Assembly: GCF_900964775.1 (NCBI RefSeq)
Contig: NC_041812.1
Coordinates: forward strand, 27,307,660-27,371,659
Length of the DNA: 64,000 nt
Source of the DNA: Scleropages formosus
Taxonomy: Eukaryota; Chordata; Actinopteri; Osteoglossiformes; Osteoglossidae
Reading direction: 5' to 3'
Part shown: piece after piece, positions 21,101-31,302 of the stretch
Numbering within the stretch: the stretch's first letter is position 1
Layout of the letters: each line of letters begins with the position of its first letter
Program-made: the position numbers and the translations under genes
Notes under the pieces: generated by a model
Databases searched by the model: none
What the model saw: the letters and a program-made list of their open reading frames with translations, nothing else
Told to the model about the DNA's origin: nothing

Positions 21101-24100
21101 TTTTTCACAGTCATCGTCTCTCTCATATCAAATGCACTGTATGAGTCTCATACTTGATTCCAGCACAGGTCACTGAACGACACCAGAAACAGAAATAGAA
21201 ACCTTTAGAGCACAGCCAGTTCTCTGCTTGTTTGTTGGCATGTCAGAATCGTACAGCCCTGTAAGGATGCTGAGATAGGTTTAAAACTTATTTCTCTTCT
21301 CTTTTTTTTCCAGGATCCCCAAATTTGTCATCTTATGTCAAGACAGAGGACAGGTTATTTCGGCACCTCTTCAACAGCTATCAGAAGTGGGTTAGACCAG
21401 TGAAGTACCTCAATGGCACAGTGCGAGTCATATTTGGACTAGCAATCTCCCAGCTGGTGGATGTGGTGAGGAATGATACTGCATAAAACTGGAAAGCCAC
21501 TTGCTTTAAGTTCTGTGTTGTTTGTGGCATAACATTTTTGATTTGTGTATTAAAGCCTATTATAAAGTACATGGGGGGTGCGGTGGCGCAGTGGGTTGGA
21601 CCGCAGTCCTACTCTCCGGTGGGTCTGGGGTTCGAGTCCCGCTTGGGGTGCCTTGTGACGGACTGGCGTCCCGTCCTGGGTGCGTCCCCTTCCCCCTCCG
21701 GCCTTACGCCCTGTGTTGCCGGGTAGGCTCCGGTTCCCCGTGACCCCGTAAGGGACAAGCGGTTCTGAAAATGTGTGTGTGTGTATAAAGTACATTTGTA
21801 AATGTACATTTATTAAAGTTGGTAAGTTAACCTTCCTGCTTAACATTACAGAATCAATTATTCTTCGAACAGTATTAAACATTCTTCTGACTTTATCAGT
21901 TGCTGTGAATGTTGTCTAGAGAATTTCAATGCACATATGCACGAGTGCCTGTGGGTGTATATATGCAGTATATAAATTATTCGATTTTCAACTTGTTTGG
22001 TTACAGGATGAGAAGAACCAGCTGATGACAACAAATGTATGGATGAAACAGGTGTGTATTTTAATAATGATTCAAATGATACAACACAAAAAAACTCATG
22101 GTAGAATGACACCCTCATTTTAAGCCTACCAGTCATTTCTCCCAGTTTATGGAATAACACCAAGTCAATCCGACATACATACTTGCTTGCCATCCATGAA
22201 GATGTCAGAAGATGTCAAATTGTCAAACAATCACTAACTCAAGACAGTTTTTGAGATTTTACTCACTGAGGCCAAACTCAAAGCCATCTACTCTTTGTGT
22301 ACAGGAATGGGTTGACGTGAAACTACGGTGGGACCCCAATGAGTACCAAGGAATTAATACCATCCGTGTCCCCTCTGACACCATCTGGACCCCTGACATT
22401 GTTCTGTATGACAAGTATGGGCTGCTGAGCATCACAAATGCAACTTCATTTATTTACTGCTGTAGCAAAATAACAATTACAGTTCCAGATCCTGAGCTGT
22501 AACCATAGAAGAGAAAAATAATCCAATGAAATATGTGTCTTTAAAGAACTGAAGCATGCATAACATGTTGCAGATCCAGAGCTCAACTTCTGAGAGGATC
22601 TTTTTCGTCTCACAGTGCAGATGGTTGTTTTGAAGGCACTTTTACAAAGGCAGTAGTGAAACATGATGGAACTGTCTCCTGGACTCGGCCTGCCAACTAC
22701 AAATCCACCTGTACTATAGATGTCACCTTTTTCCCCTTTGACCAACAGAACTGCTCCATGAAGTTTGGTTCTTGGACTTATGATGATTCTCAGGTGAGTG
22801 GCCTTATGTACTTTCATTGAAGCCCGTATGTAAACATTGCCTGTATATCAGTCTATATTGGAGTTTACTAGCTCTTATCTATCGATCTATTGCTCTTTTA
22901 CTTGGTGATGGTGGCATGTTCCAGTACAAGTCATTGACTGTTGTGTCAGCACTATGACCTGCACTGGTGTTCATGAAAGAACAGGTGCCAGTTCTTTGGA
23001 ACTTAGTGTACCTTGACACAAAACCCAAAACGCAAAGTCGGTGCAAGTTTTTTAACTTGGTTAAAAGATTCTAAATGAAAGAAAGTATTAGCCATAAACC
23101 TAGACTTTTTAAGGTTTATCATCTCAATTATTCAGATGTTCATTGCCAATTTGATTTTTGCTTTCGTAAGTTATGGTTAATTTATTACTGTTAGGCACAC
23201 CCTAGATCCTAGTTTAAAACTATGGAATTGTACCAAAAGAAGCTTAAATTTTTAAATGTTTGCCCCCACAGGTGGACATCCTGTTGGAGGATGTTCATGT
23301 AGACAAGCGGGATTACTTTGACAATGGCGAGTGGGAAATTGTAAAAGCTACAGGCAGGCGTGGCTTGCGAATAGATGCTTCCTTCTCCTACCCCTTCATC
23401 ACCTACTCCTTCATCATCCGAAGGCTGCCCCTCTTCTACACGCTCTTCCTCATCATCCCCTGTATTGGCCTTTCCTTCCTCACTGTTTTGGTCTTCTACT
23501 TGCCCTCCAGCTGCAGAGAAAAAATCTCCCTGTGCACCTCAGTACTTGTGTCCCTCACTGTTTTCCTGTTGGTCATTGAGGAGATCATCCCATCCTCCTC
23601 CAAAGTCATCCCACTCATCGGGGAGTACCTTGTGTTTACCATGATCTTCGTCACCCTGTCTATCATCATCACCGTATTCGTCATCAACATCCACCACCGC
23701 TCTTCCTCCACTCACCAGGACATGGCTCCTTGGGTCCGACGCATATTCCTACACCGACTACCCAAATTGCTTTGCATGCGTAGCCATGTGGACCGCTATG
23801 TTGTCCCTGGGGAAGACAGAGGAGCAAGAGGACATATCCAGAGTGCTGTGTTTGAGACAGAACCTCTCCTTGCAACCAGAAATAACCTACAGGCAGCTCT
23901 GGATTCCATTCGTTACATCACTCACCATGTTGTCAAGGAAAATGAAGTTAGAGAGGTAAGTGAACGGGGGGGGCCTCCAGCTGTTAGCCAGGCAGAAACA
24001 CAGAGAATCAAGCTGCTAAAATAGCAAATAAGTCAACATTTTCATTAAAAAATGTAGTCCTTTAAACAGATGAACACTAAGCTACTGGAAACTTGTAAAA

Positions 24101-24416
24101 CTGCTATAAATGATGCCAAAACATTTAGAAAAAATTGCTCTTTTACTTGGTCATACTGGCATGTTGCAGTATGATTCTTAAGTCTGGAACAGTCTACTGC
24201 AGGATTTGAGCTGCTTTTTGAGGATTAAGTCACCTGTGTTTCCCATGTTTTTCCTCGAAGGTGGTGCAAGACTGGAAGTTTGTAGCCGAGGTTCTCGACA
24301 GGGTCTTCCTTTGGGCTTTCCTACTGGTCTCTGTGCTGGGGTCAGCTCTACTCTTCATCCCTGTCATATACAAATGGGCCTGTGTTGTTCCCAAAAATGC
24401 TGAGGCTACCAGCTAA
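18161..24416 (+). CDS. chrna5: Neuronal nicotinic acetylcholine receptor subunit alpha-5
   Basis: This gene encodes an accessory subunit that joins alpha3beta4-type receptors and alters conductance and desensitisation. Exons: 18161-18233, 21314-21465, 22007-22051, 22305-22414, 22616-22793, 23272-23955 and 24261-24416, 465 residues (human about 468). A signal peptide opens it, and Cys-loop cysteines lie at about 159 and 173. '[20 protein letters not shown]', '[10 protein letters not shown]' and 'IPVIYKWA' at the C-terminus favour alpha5 over its paralog beta3. Three features are unusual. Residues 223-224 are Ser-Phe where mammalian alpha5 has the vicinal Cys-Cys. Residue 268, just before the pore glutamate, is Arg instead of Gly. 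The usual large exon 5 is split by an extra intron (22794-23271) with good GT/AG ends. It is transcribed in the same direction as chrna3. Confidence 0.93.
18480..18720 (-). mobile_element. Decayed L2-like LINE fragment in chrna5 intron 1
   Basis: The - strand around 18,600-18,640 reads like the 'LESIMDN...HPLH' region found near the end of fish L2 reverse-transcriptase proteins, but it is short and degenerate. The call is tentative. Confidence 0.4.
20172..20498 (-). mobile_element. Solo LTR in chrna5 intron 1
   Basis: A 327-bp unit begins TGTCA and ends TGACA, flanked by a perfect 5-bp target-site duplication TGTAT (20167-20171 and 20499-20503). A TATA-like 'gataaaaag' on the - strand suggests that orientation. 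No internal retroelement sequence is present, so this is a solo LTR left by recombination. Family not identified. The perfect flanks suggest modest age. Confidence 0.85.
20550..20766 (+). repeat. L2-hairpin-tail repeat, second subfamily, forward copy
   Basis: Starts near 'aggaaggtgatcaggaatcg' and ends with a well-kept tail 'cgctttggagaaaagcgtctg' plus 'ctaaatgaataaatgtaaatg'. The hairpin stem CGCTTT/AAAGCG is intact and the loop is GGAGA (GGATA in eel UnaL2). It lies in chrna5 intron 1. Confidence 0.75.
20843..21046 (+). repeat. tRNA-headed SINE, (TG)n-tail family, chrna5 intron 1
   Basis: Forward copy with box A-like 'gtggcgcagtgggttgg' and box B-like 'gttcaagtcc'. It is flanked by the 10-bp target-site duplication tgttaacaaa at 20833-20842 and 21047-21056. 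More diverged than most copies here. Confidence 0.85.
21573..21783 (+). repeat. tRNA-headed SINE, (TG)n-tail family, chrna5 intron 2
   Basis: Well-preserved forward copy from head to (TG)n tail, flanked by the perfect 12-bp duplication tataaagtacat at 21561-21572 and 21784-21795. It looks young. Confidence 0.92.
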
Positions 24417-24873
24417 GGCACCATTGCTGTGAAGATGATCATTGACTTTGAGCAATTACTGTCAACTGGGAAAACTCACCAGCACTCCTCTATGCGTGAC
24501 AAGGCATTCCATTGAAGAAAACATTCTCGTGACTGTTCTAGGCCTGTGTGCCGTTAAAAATTCCTTCATCGTGTCTTCTATAGTTCATTGGAATTGGAAA
24601 AGGAACATAAGCCTTAACAAACAAAAAGTACAAAGGACTGTGTTTGAAATCGAGACTCATTCATGTATTATATTTTTTCAATCAGTCAAACATGTGTAAT
24701 CAAGCATGTGCCGCTTGTACAGCAACAATTGTCAATGCAGGATTATTGCAAACAAAGCCTTCAACTTTGTTCCCAGTAACTGGTCTGCCAAACTGGTAGC
24801 TGCTTTATAGCTGTTTGAAGGCTTACCTGTGAATGGATAACAGAAGGTCATGTCAGCGCTGAGTGAAAAGCTA

Positions 24874-24879
24874 AATAAA
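24874..24879 (+). promoter_or_regulatory. Probable chrna5 poly(A) signal
   Basis: AATAAA about 460 bp after the chrna5 stop, followed by a T-rich 'gtagtttttttgacc'. The signal is kept in copies B and C, where no chrna5 coding sequence precedes it. Confidence 0.6.
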
Positions 24880-24899
24880 GTTTCTTGTAGTTTTTTTGA

Positions 24900-26550
24900 C
24901 CACTGTTTTGGTGTGCTTGTTTAAGTGTACAAGTGAGTTAGCAACTGTAACGTGAGGACATTCTGAAAGTTTGTGTAACCAGATTTATATGTTACATTAA
25001 TTTATTAAACATTAGGTAGTACTGACCCTAAAATTAGTTTCAAAGTACTCCTGCTTCTTTTTCCTTATGTGATTATGCATCGAATCATTGCATCAGTGAC
25101 CCTACTGAGATGCTCAGTCCACTGCAGATCTACAGAGTTTACAATGACTGACAATAAAAAACGCTGACTGTTGGCATCATTGGAGTTTCTTTACACATAA
25201 GCAAATACTAAAATGTTAAATGCAAAAATAAAATGTTTGGTACAGCTACATAATTGTCCAATGTAAAGAGGCACTTTCTTCTCATTGGCGAAAAGAATAG
25301 AACACACAACAAACTCTAGATGTATTAACAATAGAAAAATCAAGTAATTTTCTCCCTCCAAAATGAACATGATGGTTATTAAACGGTTTTTTTTTTTTTT
25401 CAGAGCACTGCTACGACATAACCGCTGCCTCTCAACTTGTGTGCGCAAAGCATTTGGTTCAACTGATATCTTTGGTGTAAATTAATGAAATAGAAAAGAA
25501 CATGCAGCTACTTCCAGTAACCACAGAGCTTGAAAGGGATGGGTTGAATTTGTAAGGCCATGATGAAGCATTTAGCTGGGCTACCAAGTTTTCTCATCTC
25601 CTGAGTTATGAGGTGGTAGTTGTGTTTTTTTCTTTTTCATTTCATACCAGATGAAATTAAACACATTTTATTCTGCATATAAATTTGGGATTTAAAATAG
25701 TTTCATCAGTATTTTCAGTTATGGGCTGTATATGCAGTGACTTTGACACATTGATGTATGAATATTTTTTTAAGTTTAGGAGCTGATGTAGTTAATACTT
25801 TGGTCTCTTACTTCAATAAATGGAGGAGGTTTTTTCTCCTCATCTTATCGAAAGAAGATTTGAAATTCAGCAAAGCAAATAAGTCCCTTCCATAGCAACC
25901 ATTGTTCATTTAGACAAAAGTTCTTTTGAATCAACAAACCAGGGAGTGTAAGAGAACTGTCGTGCAGTACAGTGTGCCAAATCTCTGTCCATGACAACAA
26001 AAACTCTAGATGCGTGTTAGACGTATAATAAACCTCGGTGTGTTCAATACTTGGGAGCTCCACTATTTTATATTCTAAAATATTCAAGAAAAAGAAAAGT
26101 TTCTCTTTCAACAAGTTTACCGTTATGAAAGTAAAAAGTATTAGATCAAAAAATTACTCTCATATTTAAGTTACTTAGATTCAAATGAGGCTTTTCAGTG
26201 TTTTGGACTAATTAAACAAAGTTTTAACTCATCGAGGAAATATTTCAGCGTACATTTTTAATAAATTAAGTCTTGTTATATAAAAATTTGATATTTTGTA
26301 AGACTAATTTTTGTTATAAGATACATCCTGCAGATGCTCTGAGACACATCATATCATCAGTGACGTTACCTGGGGTCACTGGATGTTTCAGGTCTCTCAA
26401 CATCAGTCACCCTTGCCCAGGCAACCCAGTCTGGGTTGATCAAGCCCCGACTTGCGCCCCAGCAGCAACTGACCACGGAGCCGCCGCTGTCTTAATCCAA
26501 CGCCACCTAGTAGCGCTCTGCAACTTCAGTAGTTGATCTGATGGCCTTCC
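24900..26550. other. AT-rich intergenic DNA in copy A
   Basis: No coding region, RNA gene or clear repeat is recognised. Short open frames on both strands show no protein resemblance. The stretch recurs at about 38,410-40,065 in copy B and, with one SINE added, at about 53,945-55,830 in copy C. Confidence 0.5.
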
Positions 26551-27394
26551 TTTTCAGCTCCCCTTTGATGCCCAGCAGCTTTGGGCGTTGCACAATGAGC
26601 GCCCTACAAATCCCCGACAGCCCATCTCAACGGGCACACAGTGTATCCTCCAGCATTGCCTCCAACATTGTTTCACAAGCTCCTGGTACTTTGTACGCTT
26701 CTGCTCATTGACTTCCTCCAGGCGTTCTTCCCAGGGCGCTATGAGCTCCAGCATGACCATTTGCTTGGTAGTCTCTGAAAAGCTGATCATGTCCGAGCAG
26801 AGAGATGTGAATACGATGTTTTCAGGGAACCTCAGCTGCTTGCCCAAGTCCATTCTCAGCTGCCAGTCGGTAGCTGTGATTAGGAGGCCTGTCTTCATTT
26901 GGCTAGCCTTGACAAAGGAAACAGTATTCCCTGCAGGGTGATGATGCTTGGTGGCATTGATGGTTGTGACACCCAGGGGCGATACCAGGATTTTTTTTAA
27001 ATGAGGTGGCACAGGGGGAACCAAGAACCAGTCAAGTTTCAAGTTTTATTGTCATAGGTACAAGTACCGTGTACAAGTACCATGAAATTCTTCTTGAGTG
27101 CTTCTCCACAGACTATGAACAAAAAACAACAGATAATACTGCACAAAGCAAAACAATAACAATAAGTAATGCTAATAACAATAACAATAAATAACAGGAG
27201 ACAGCCAGAGTACTTTAACTACGTACTTCCAGACAGCAGAAAAGAGAAAAGTGCCCGTGCGGGGTGACTATGATCTTTCATGATGCGCATCGTCTTTCTG
27301 AGGCAGCGTGTGGTGTAGGTGTCCTCGACTGCTGGTACCATTCTGCTGGCTCTTACTTCCTCCATGCCTGCCCATATTTCCTCCTAAAAAATAT

Positions 27395-28102
27395 TGCAGC
27401 GCACTGGGTTTGGATGGGGTGAAGAAGGACGCACGGACAGCATTCATTACGAACGCTTATTGGAGTGTGTCATTATGAACGCTCATGCACAGTGTGTCAC
27501 GCCCCCCTCGGTACAATGAGGAGCGCCTGCAGCAGATCAAGAGACGGACAACCTTGTTCAGCGTTATTACTCATTTGCGTACCTTGCCTTTGCTTTCCTG
27601 ACTTCCCTGATTCCTCGCCCACGTCCTCATCCTCGTTCCCATCTTCATCCTCCTCCTCGTTTCCCTGAACCCTCTCCTCTATTTCCACGACTTCCTGGCT
27701 TACCACGACTCCTTGCCTGTTCCCGGATTACGTCTCTCGGATTCTCCCGTTGGACTTCGTTCGCGCATCGGTGACCCTTTGCCTGTTTTTTGACCATGTT
27801 TTCTGGATTGTCCCATGAAAGATCTTCCTGTGCTCCGCGCTTGGGCCCGGCTCTCCCGCCCCGGGGAAACTCTCAGTGACACAGTGAGAGGTACAGGTGT
27901 GAACACAAGGAAATCATGCTCTCGGTCGAAGGATCCCTTTTCCTCAAGGACCTGTACCTCGAAGGAGCCTTCCCAGACTGCTTGGCGCCCCTCAGGCCTT
28001 TTCTCCTTTTTACTGGCTAACACCCTTACTCCCTTATATTCCCAGTGAGTTCCTACAGCGGTTGAACACAATTCCATTTTACCCACAATTCAGCGATTTA
28101 CA
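27395..28102. mobile_element. Outer LTR-like fossil holding a second LTR, copy A
   Basis: Its outer parts match the solo LTR at 35946-36245 in order: 'gtgaagaaggacgcacgg', 'agcattcatt', 'atgctctcggtc' and 'cccttatattcccag'. It is therefore a related, diverged LTR. It sits inside the non-LTR remnant and is split by the LTR at 27495-27881. Exact ends are uncertain because no clean target-site duplication was found. Old and incomplete. Confidence 0.6.
27495..27881. mobile_element. Nested solo LTR, copy A
   Basis: A 387-bp unit starting TGTCACGCC and ending GTGACA, flanked by a perfect 5-bp duplication CAGTG (27490-27494 and 27882-27886). It is inserted into the outer LTR fossil and includes a C/T-rich middle part. 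No internal element sequence remains. Confidence 0.85.
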
Positions 28103-29927
28103 ATAAAAAGAGGCTTAAGCCTCCTCTTCCTGTTTCCACCAATGCCTTCCATCTCAGATGCAACTCTGCTCCCTCCAGCTTTTTCTCTGCTCTCAATCTC
28201 TGGCCTGTTCGCATCTCAATGCCAGCTGTTATGGAGACTGCGTATATTAACCGAGGCCACAGGAGTCTAGGCAAGATGGCATGTTGATAAATCCAGGCCT
28301 TGAACCTATCGAACAAACCCAACTTGTCTACATTGGTAAACCAGGCCTCAAGGTCTCCAGTGTTTCTCTGGATAGCAGTGGTGTCTCTGAGGCTACTGTC
28401 AAAAACCTTTCCAAGACTCTTGTCTGGTTGTTCAGTGATGGATGGGTTGGTTGCTACAGACAAAGAAAAATGGAACCACTTTTCCCTTCTTCAGCACAAG
28501 AGATTTTGAATTTGCTGGTTTAAAGCTCATTCTTGCCCACGTGATGAGCTTTGAAGGATTCACCTGCTGCCAGGCACAAATGCAGTGGTGACTGTGAGAT
28601 CATCCATGAATGCTCTTATGGGGGGCTGGCACACTCCAGTCTGTGTCAAAAAGCCTCTACATTCCACCTCCGCTGATTTTACTACTATGTTCATGACGAG
28701 GGCGAAAAGTACAATCGTGATCGAATAACCAGTTATTATACCCTTCTCAAACTGATGCCAGTCTGATGTGATGAACCCAGAAGTGACTCTCATCTTGAAG
28801 TTGCTGTGACAATCCAGGATGAGGTGCTTGATCTTGATGGGATCCATCAAGTGTGTATGTGTAGAGTGAACTCAACCAGCTCATGTGATATGGACCCATA
28901 AGCACTGGCAACATCCAGCCATAACATGACCAGGTCCCCATTGTCTTCACAGGCTTCTCTGATGAGTTGTGTAACTACACCAGTGTGCTCCAAACCTCCA
29001 GGAACGCTGAGAAGTGAAATGGCTCTAAGCTGGTTGATATTTTTCAAGTTCTCTTCCTTGGAGATCCAAATGCCCTCTGCGTACCTCCACTTCTTCCACT
29101 GAGCACGTGAACTGGCCACTGCGCTTATCCTCTAGCAGTTTCTTGGTGAAGGCAAAGGGGTCGGAAATGGAGGATGCCTGTTTCCCGGCCTTTTCTTTTC
29201 CATGTCTCCTGTGCCACTCTGCCCGGCGGAGTGTCATGAGCTTTCTCCTAAGGATGTCGTGTATTTCCGCCAGTGGTTGTTGCTCATCTTCACTGGCTAT
29301 CTTGTGCTGCCGTTTCAGAGTTTGGAGCTGTTGCCTCAGCTGCTGTATCTTAGTCGCTCTGCGGTTCGTGGAGAATACAGACTTCGTTTCAGGTTTTGCA
29401 CATCCGAACCTTTCGGAGGTGTAGCTGACAATTATGGCTGTCATAGAGCGGGGTCGACTATCCTCATTCCCCTTGGCTGTGGCTTGAATATTTTGCTTAC
29501 ATCTTCATCGAACTGCTGTCACTCTCTATGGCTGGAAGGTGGAGGCCACTTGATCCGCAGCTGCTTCTGAGCTACTCTGCAGGGAACGGGAGTTTGAGGT
29601 GTGTGGAGGGACTGGGCTCTGTGGGGTGATTCCTGGCCAGGCTCCTCCTGCGTTTCACCAGGGTCAGGTCCTGTGTGCTGCACATCTCTCTCACGTTCCA
29701 GGCATGTGATTCTGGCCTGATGGATTTTCAGGCCATACAGGTTCTTACACTACTTGACGCAGGTGCCTCGCAGTTAATTGTCGTCAGACTCTTAGCATGG
29801 GTCAAATGCATTGAATCCACCATGCTGGGATCTCATTCTCCTACCCTCTCTGGCTCCTCTGGGGGTATGTTTCTGAAGGCTTGATTAAATGCAAAACAAA
29901 TAAAGGACCTTGGTCTGCTTGGTATTA

Positions 29928-30116
29928 GGTGCAGCTGCTAGTGTAGTGGTTAGTGCTGCTGCCTTTGCACCCACCTCCAGCTGTAGTACCCTTGAGCAAG
30001 GTACTTATCCTAAATTGGTCCAGCAAAAGTCACCCAGCTGTACAAATGGGTCAACAATTGTAAGTAGCTTAACACTGTAAGTTACTTTGAAGCAAAGTGT
30101 CAGCTACATATGAATT
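29928..30116 (+). repeat. L2-hairpin-tail SINE, copy A
   Basis: The head 'gtgtagtggttagtgctgct' is followed by the 'cagctgtagtacccttgagc' body and a decayed tail 'ttactttgaagcaaagtgtc'. A second partial repeat of the family in reverse follows at about 30,176-30,306. Confidence 0.7.
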
Positions 30117-30781
30117 ACTGTTAACAGTGTCCAGACACCTTTGTCTAAATCATCTTGTCAGGTTTGTACACTAAGTTATTCATTCATTTATAGAGCTCAC
30201 AGAGCTGGGTAATTTTTACTGGAGCAGTTCATGGCATGAAACTTAATACAGCAGGAGTAGGGATTGAATCCTGGTGCCTATGCATCTAACCACTATGGTA
30301 CCCACAACCAAGGAGTTTTAGGTGCGAAATAATTTGCACTATTAATACTTTTTACTGCTATTGATTTGACATATCCAGTAATTCTGAAGAATGGTGCTCC
30401 TGATGTGAAACTTGATGAAACCCGAATCTTTTCAAGTGTAAATAATTTTACATTACTCAGATATGGGCTTTAGTCTTCTAGTTTGTTGTGTTAACTGTTA
30501 CAGTATGTCCAGTATTTTTTTTTGGTCTTGTAGCTCACAAAAGTAAAAAAGAACTAACTTTTGCTAAAAAATATTGCTTTTTTATTATCAGAGATACAAC
30601 AGCTTATATTTACTTTCGTAACTTTTTTAGATGCCAGAAACCTGTAGACCTGGGCAGGAATAATACACAAGCACAAGTTTTAAAAGGAAAAACTGAAACA
30701 AGCACAAGTTGTGAAAAATAGAGGAAATTGCTTTTGTATATATTAAAGGCTCTCATCTAATAAAAGGCAGATTTCCTGAAC

Positions 30782-30785
<4 letters not shown>

Positions 30786-30832
<47 letters not shown>

Positions 30833-30932
30833 TTTCTGAACCGCTCGTCCCATACGGGGTCACGGGGAACCGGAGCCTACCCGGTAACACAGGGTGTAAG
30901 GCCAGAAGGGGAGGGGACACACCCAGGACGGG
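30786..30932 (-). repeat. Truncated (TG)n-tail SINE, copy A
   Basis: A long CA run and the SINE 3' half are present in reverse orientation, but the tRNA-like head is absent: similarity stops at 'cccaggacggg'. The same truncation is in copies B and C, so it predates the duplications. The CA run is clearly longer here than in B or C. Confidence 0.85.
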
Positions 30933-31244
30933 TCCTGGAGAGCTCTGTACTATTAATGTTTGCCTTATACTGTGGGTAAGGCAAAGGTAATTGTCCCAGG
31001 CAGTAAAGAGCTTTACTCGGGCCACAAACACAATTGGGTCCAAAGGTCTCGGGTCCTTCTAATGCTGCTATGACGTTTGAAAAGGTGTAGAATCTCCCGG
31101 TTTTTGTGCTTTTTTATCCAACATCCCCGCAGGTGGCTGCAGTAACGGCAAGTGTAACGTTTAATATTTTATTTTTCTTGAGTCATCCTTGTGATGTTTT
31201 TGTGTTAATCTGAAGAACCTTTGTTGTTTGCCGTTTGTTCTCAG

Positions 31245-31302
31245 GCGAAGGCTAGCTGTGTCTCTAAATCTGAATGCAACAGGGCATCTGGCCTGGATCT
31301 GG
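31245..31302 (+). other. Possible 5' non-coding exon of UGT copy A
   Basis: A 58-bp segment is bounded by an acceptor-like 'gttctcag' and a donor 'gtgaga'. The UGT coding exon downstream begins directly after an acceptor-like 'ttttctctccag', which implies an upstream non-coding exon. This segment is the best nearby candidate, but only transcript data can decide. Confidence 0.35.

Larger units (their letters stand above)
26554..29560 (-). mobile_element. Old non-LTR retrotransposon remnant, copy A
   Basis: Pieces of one reverse-transcriptase protein lie in order on the - strand. First is an N-terminal linker (about 29444-29025, 'FTKKLLEDKRSGQ'). Then come RT blocks with 'LWLDVASAYGSISHELV' (about 28900) and 'QPPIRAFMDDLTV' (about 28600, the catalytic MDD), a 'SLGKVFDSSLRDT' stretch (about 28400), and the C-terminal part with 'APWEERLEEVNEQK' and 'VEMGCRGFVGRSL' (26554-27042). 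Frames change several times, and the expected stretch between 'AISLLSV' and 'PGGLEHTGVV' is missing, so it is a dead copy. The family occurs widely in fish and some invertebrates; I cannot name the clade. About 1 kb in the middle (27,030-28,102) is later inserted material. Confidence 0.75.

Noticed and set aside
21585-21650. tRNA-like heads of SINEs as tRNA genes
   Set aside because: They match only the A and B boxes; no full cloverleaf forms, unlike the tRNA at 9629-9700.
18161-24416. Third receptor gene as chrnb3
   Set aside because: Loop C looks beta3-like, but the N-terminal domain, the 'SQVDILLED' stretch, the C-terminus and the chrna3/chrnb4 neighbours fit alpha5.
2271-24416. Cluster as the paralogous chrnb3-chrna6 locus
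   Set aside because: The middle gene has alpha3-specific stretches such as 'VSMSQLVKV' and '[12 protein letters not shown]', not those of alpha6.
25845-26114. 89-residue open frame, identical in copies A, B and C
   Set aside because: Conservation only reflects the recent duplication; no domain, signal peptide or splice context was seen.
26554-27042. 162-residue open frame on the - strand as a host gene
   Set aside because: Its 'VEMGCRGFVGRSL' pattern belongs to the C-terminal part of a retroelement protein, and the neighbouring pieces are RT blocks.
27465-28086. Charged Glu-rich or Pro/Ser-rich frames in the LTR nest
   Set aside because: They fall inside LTR sequence with skewed base composition and change between frames.
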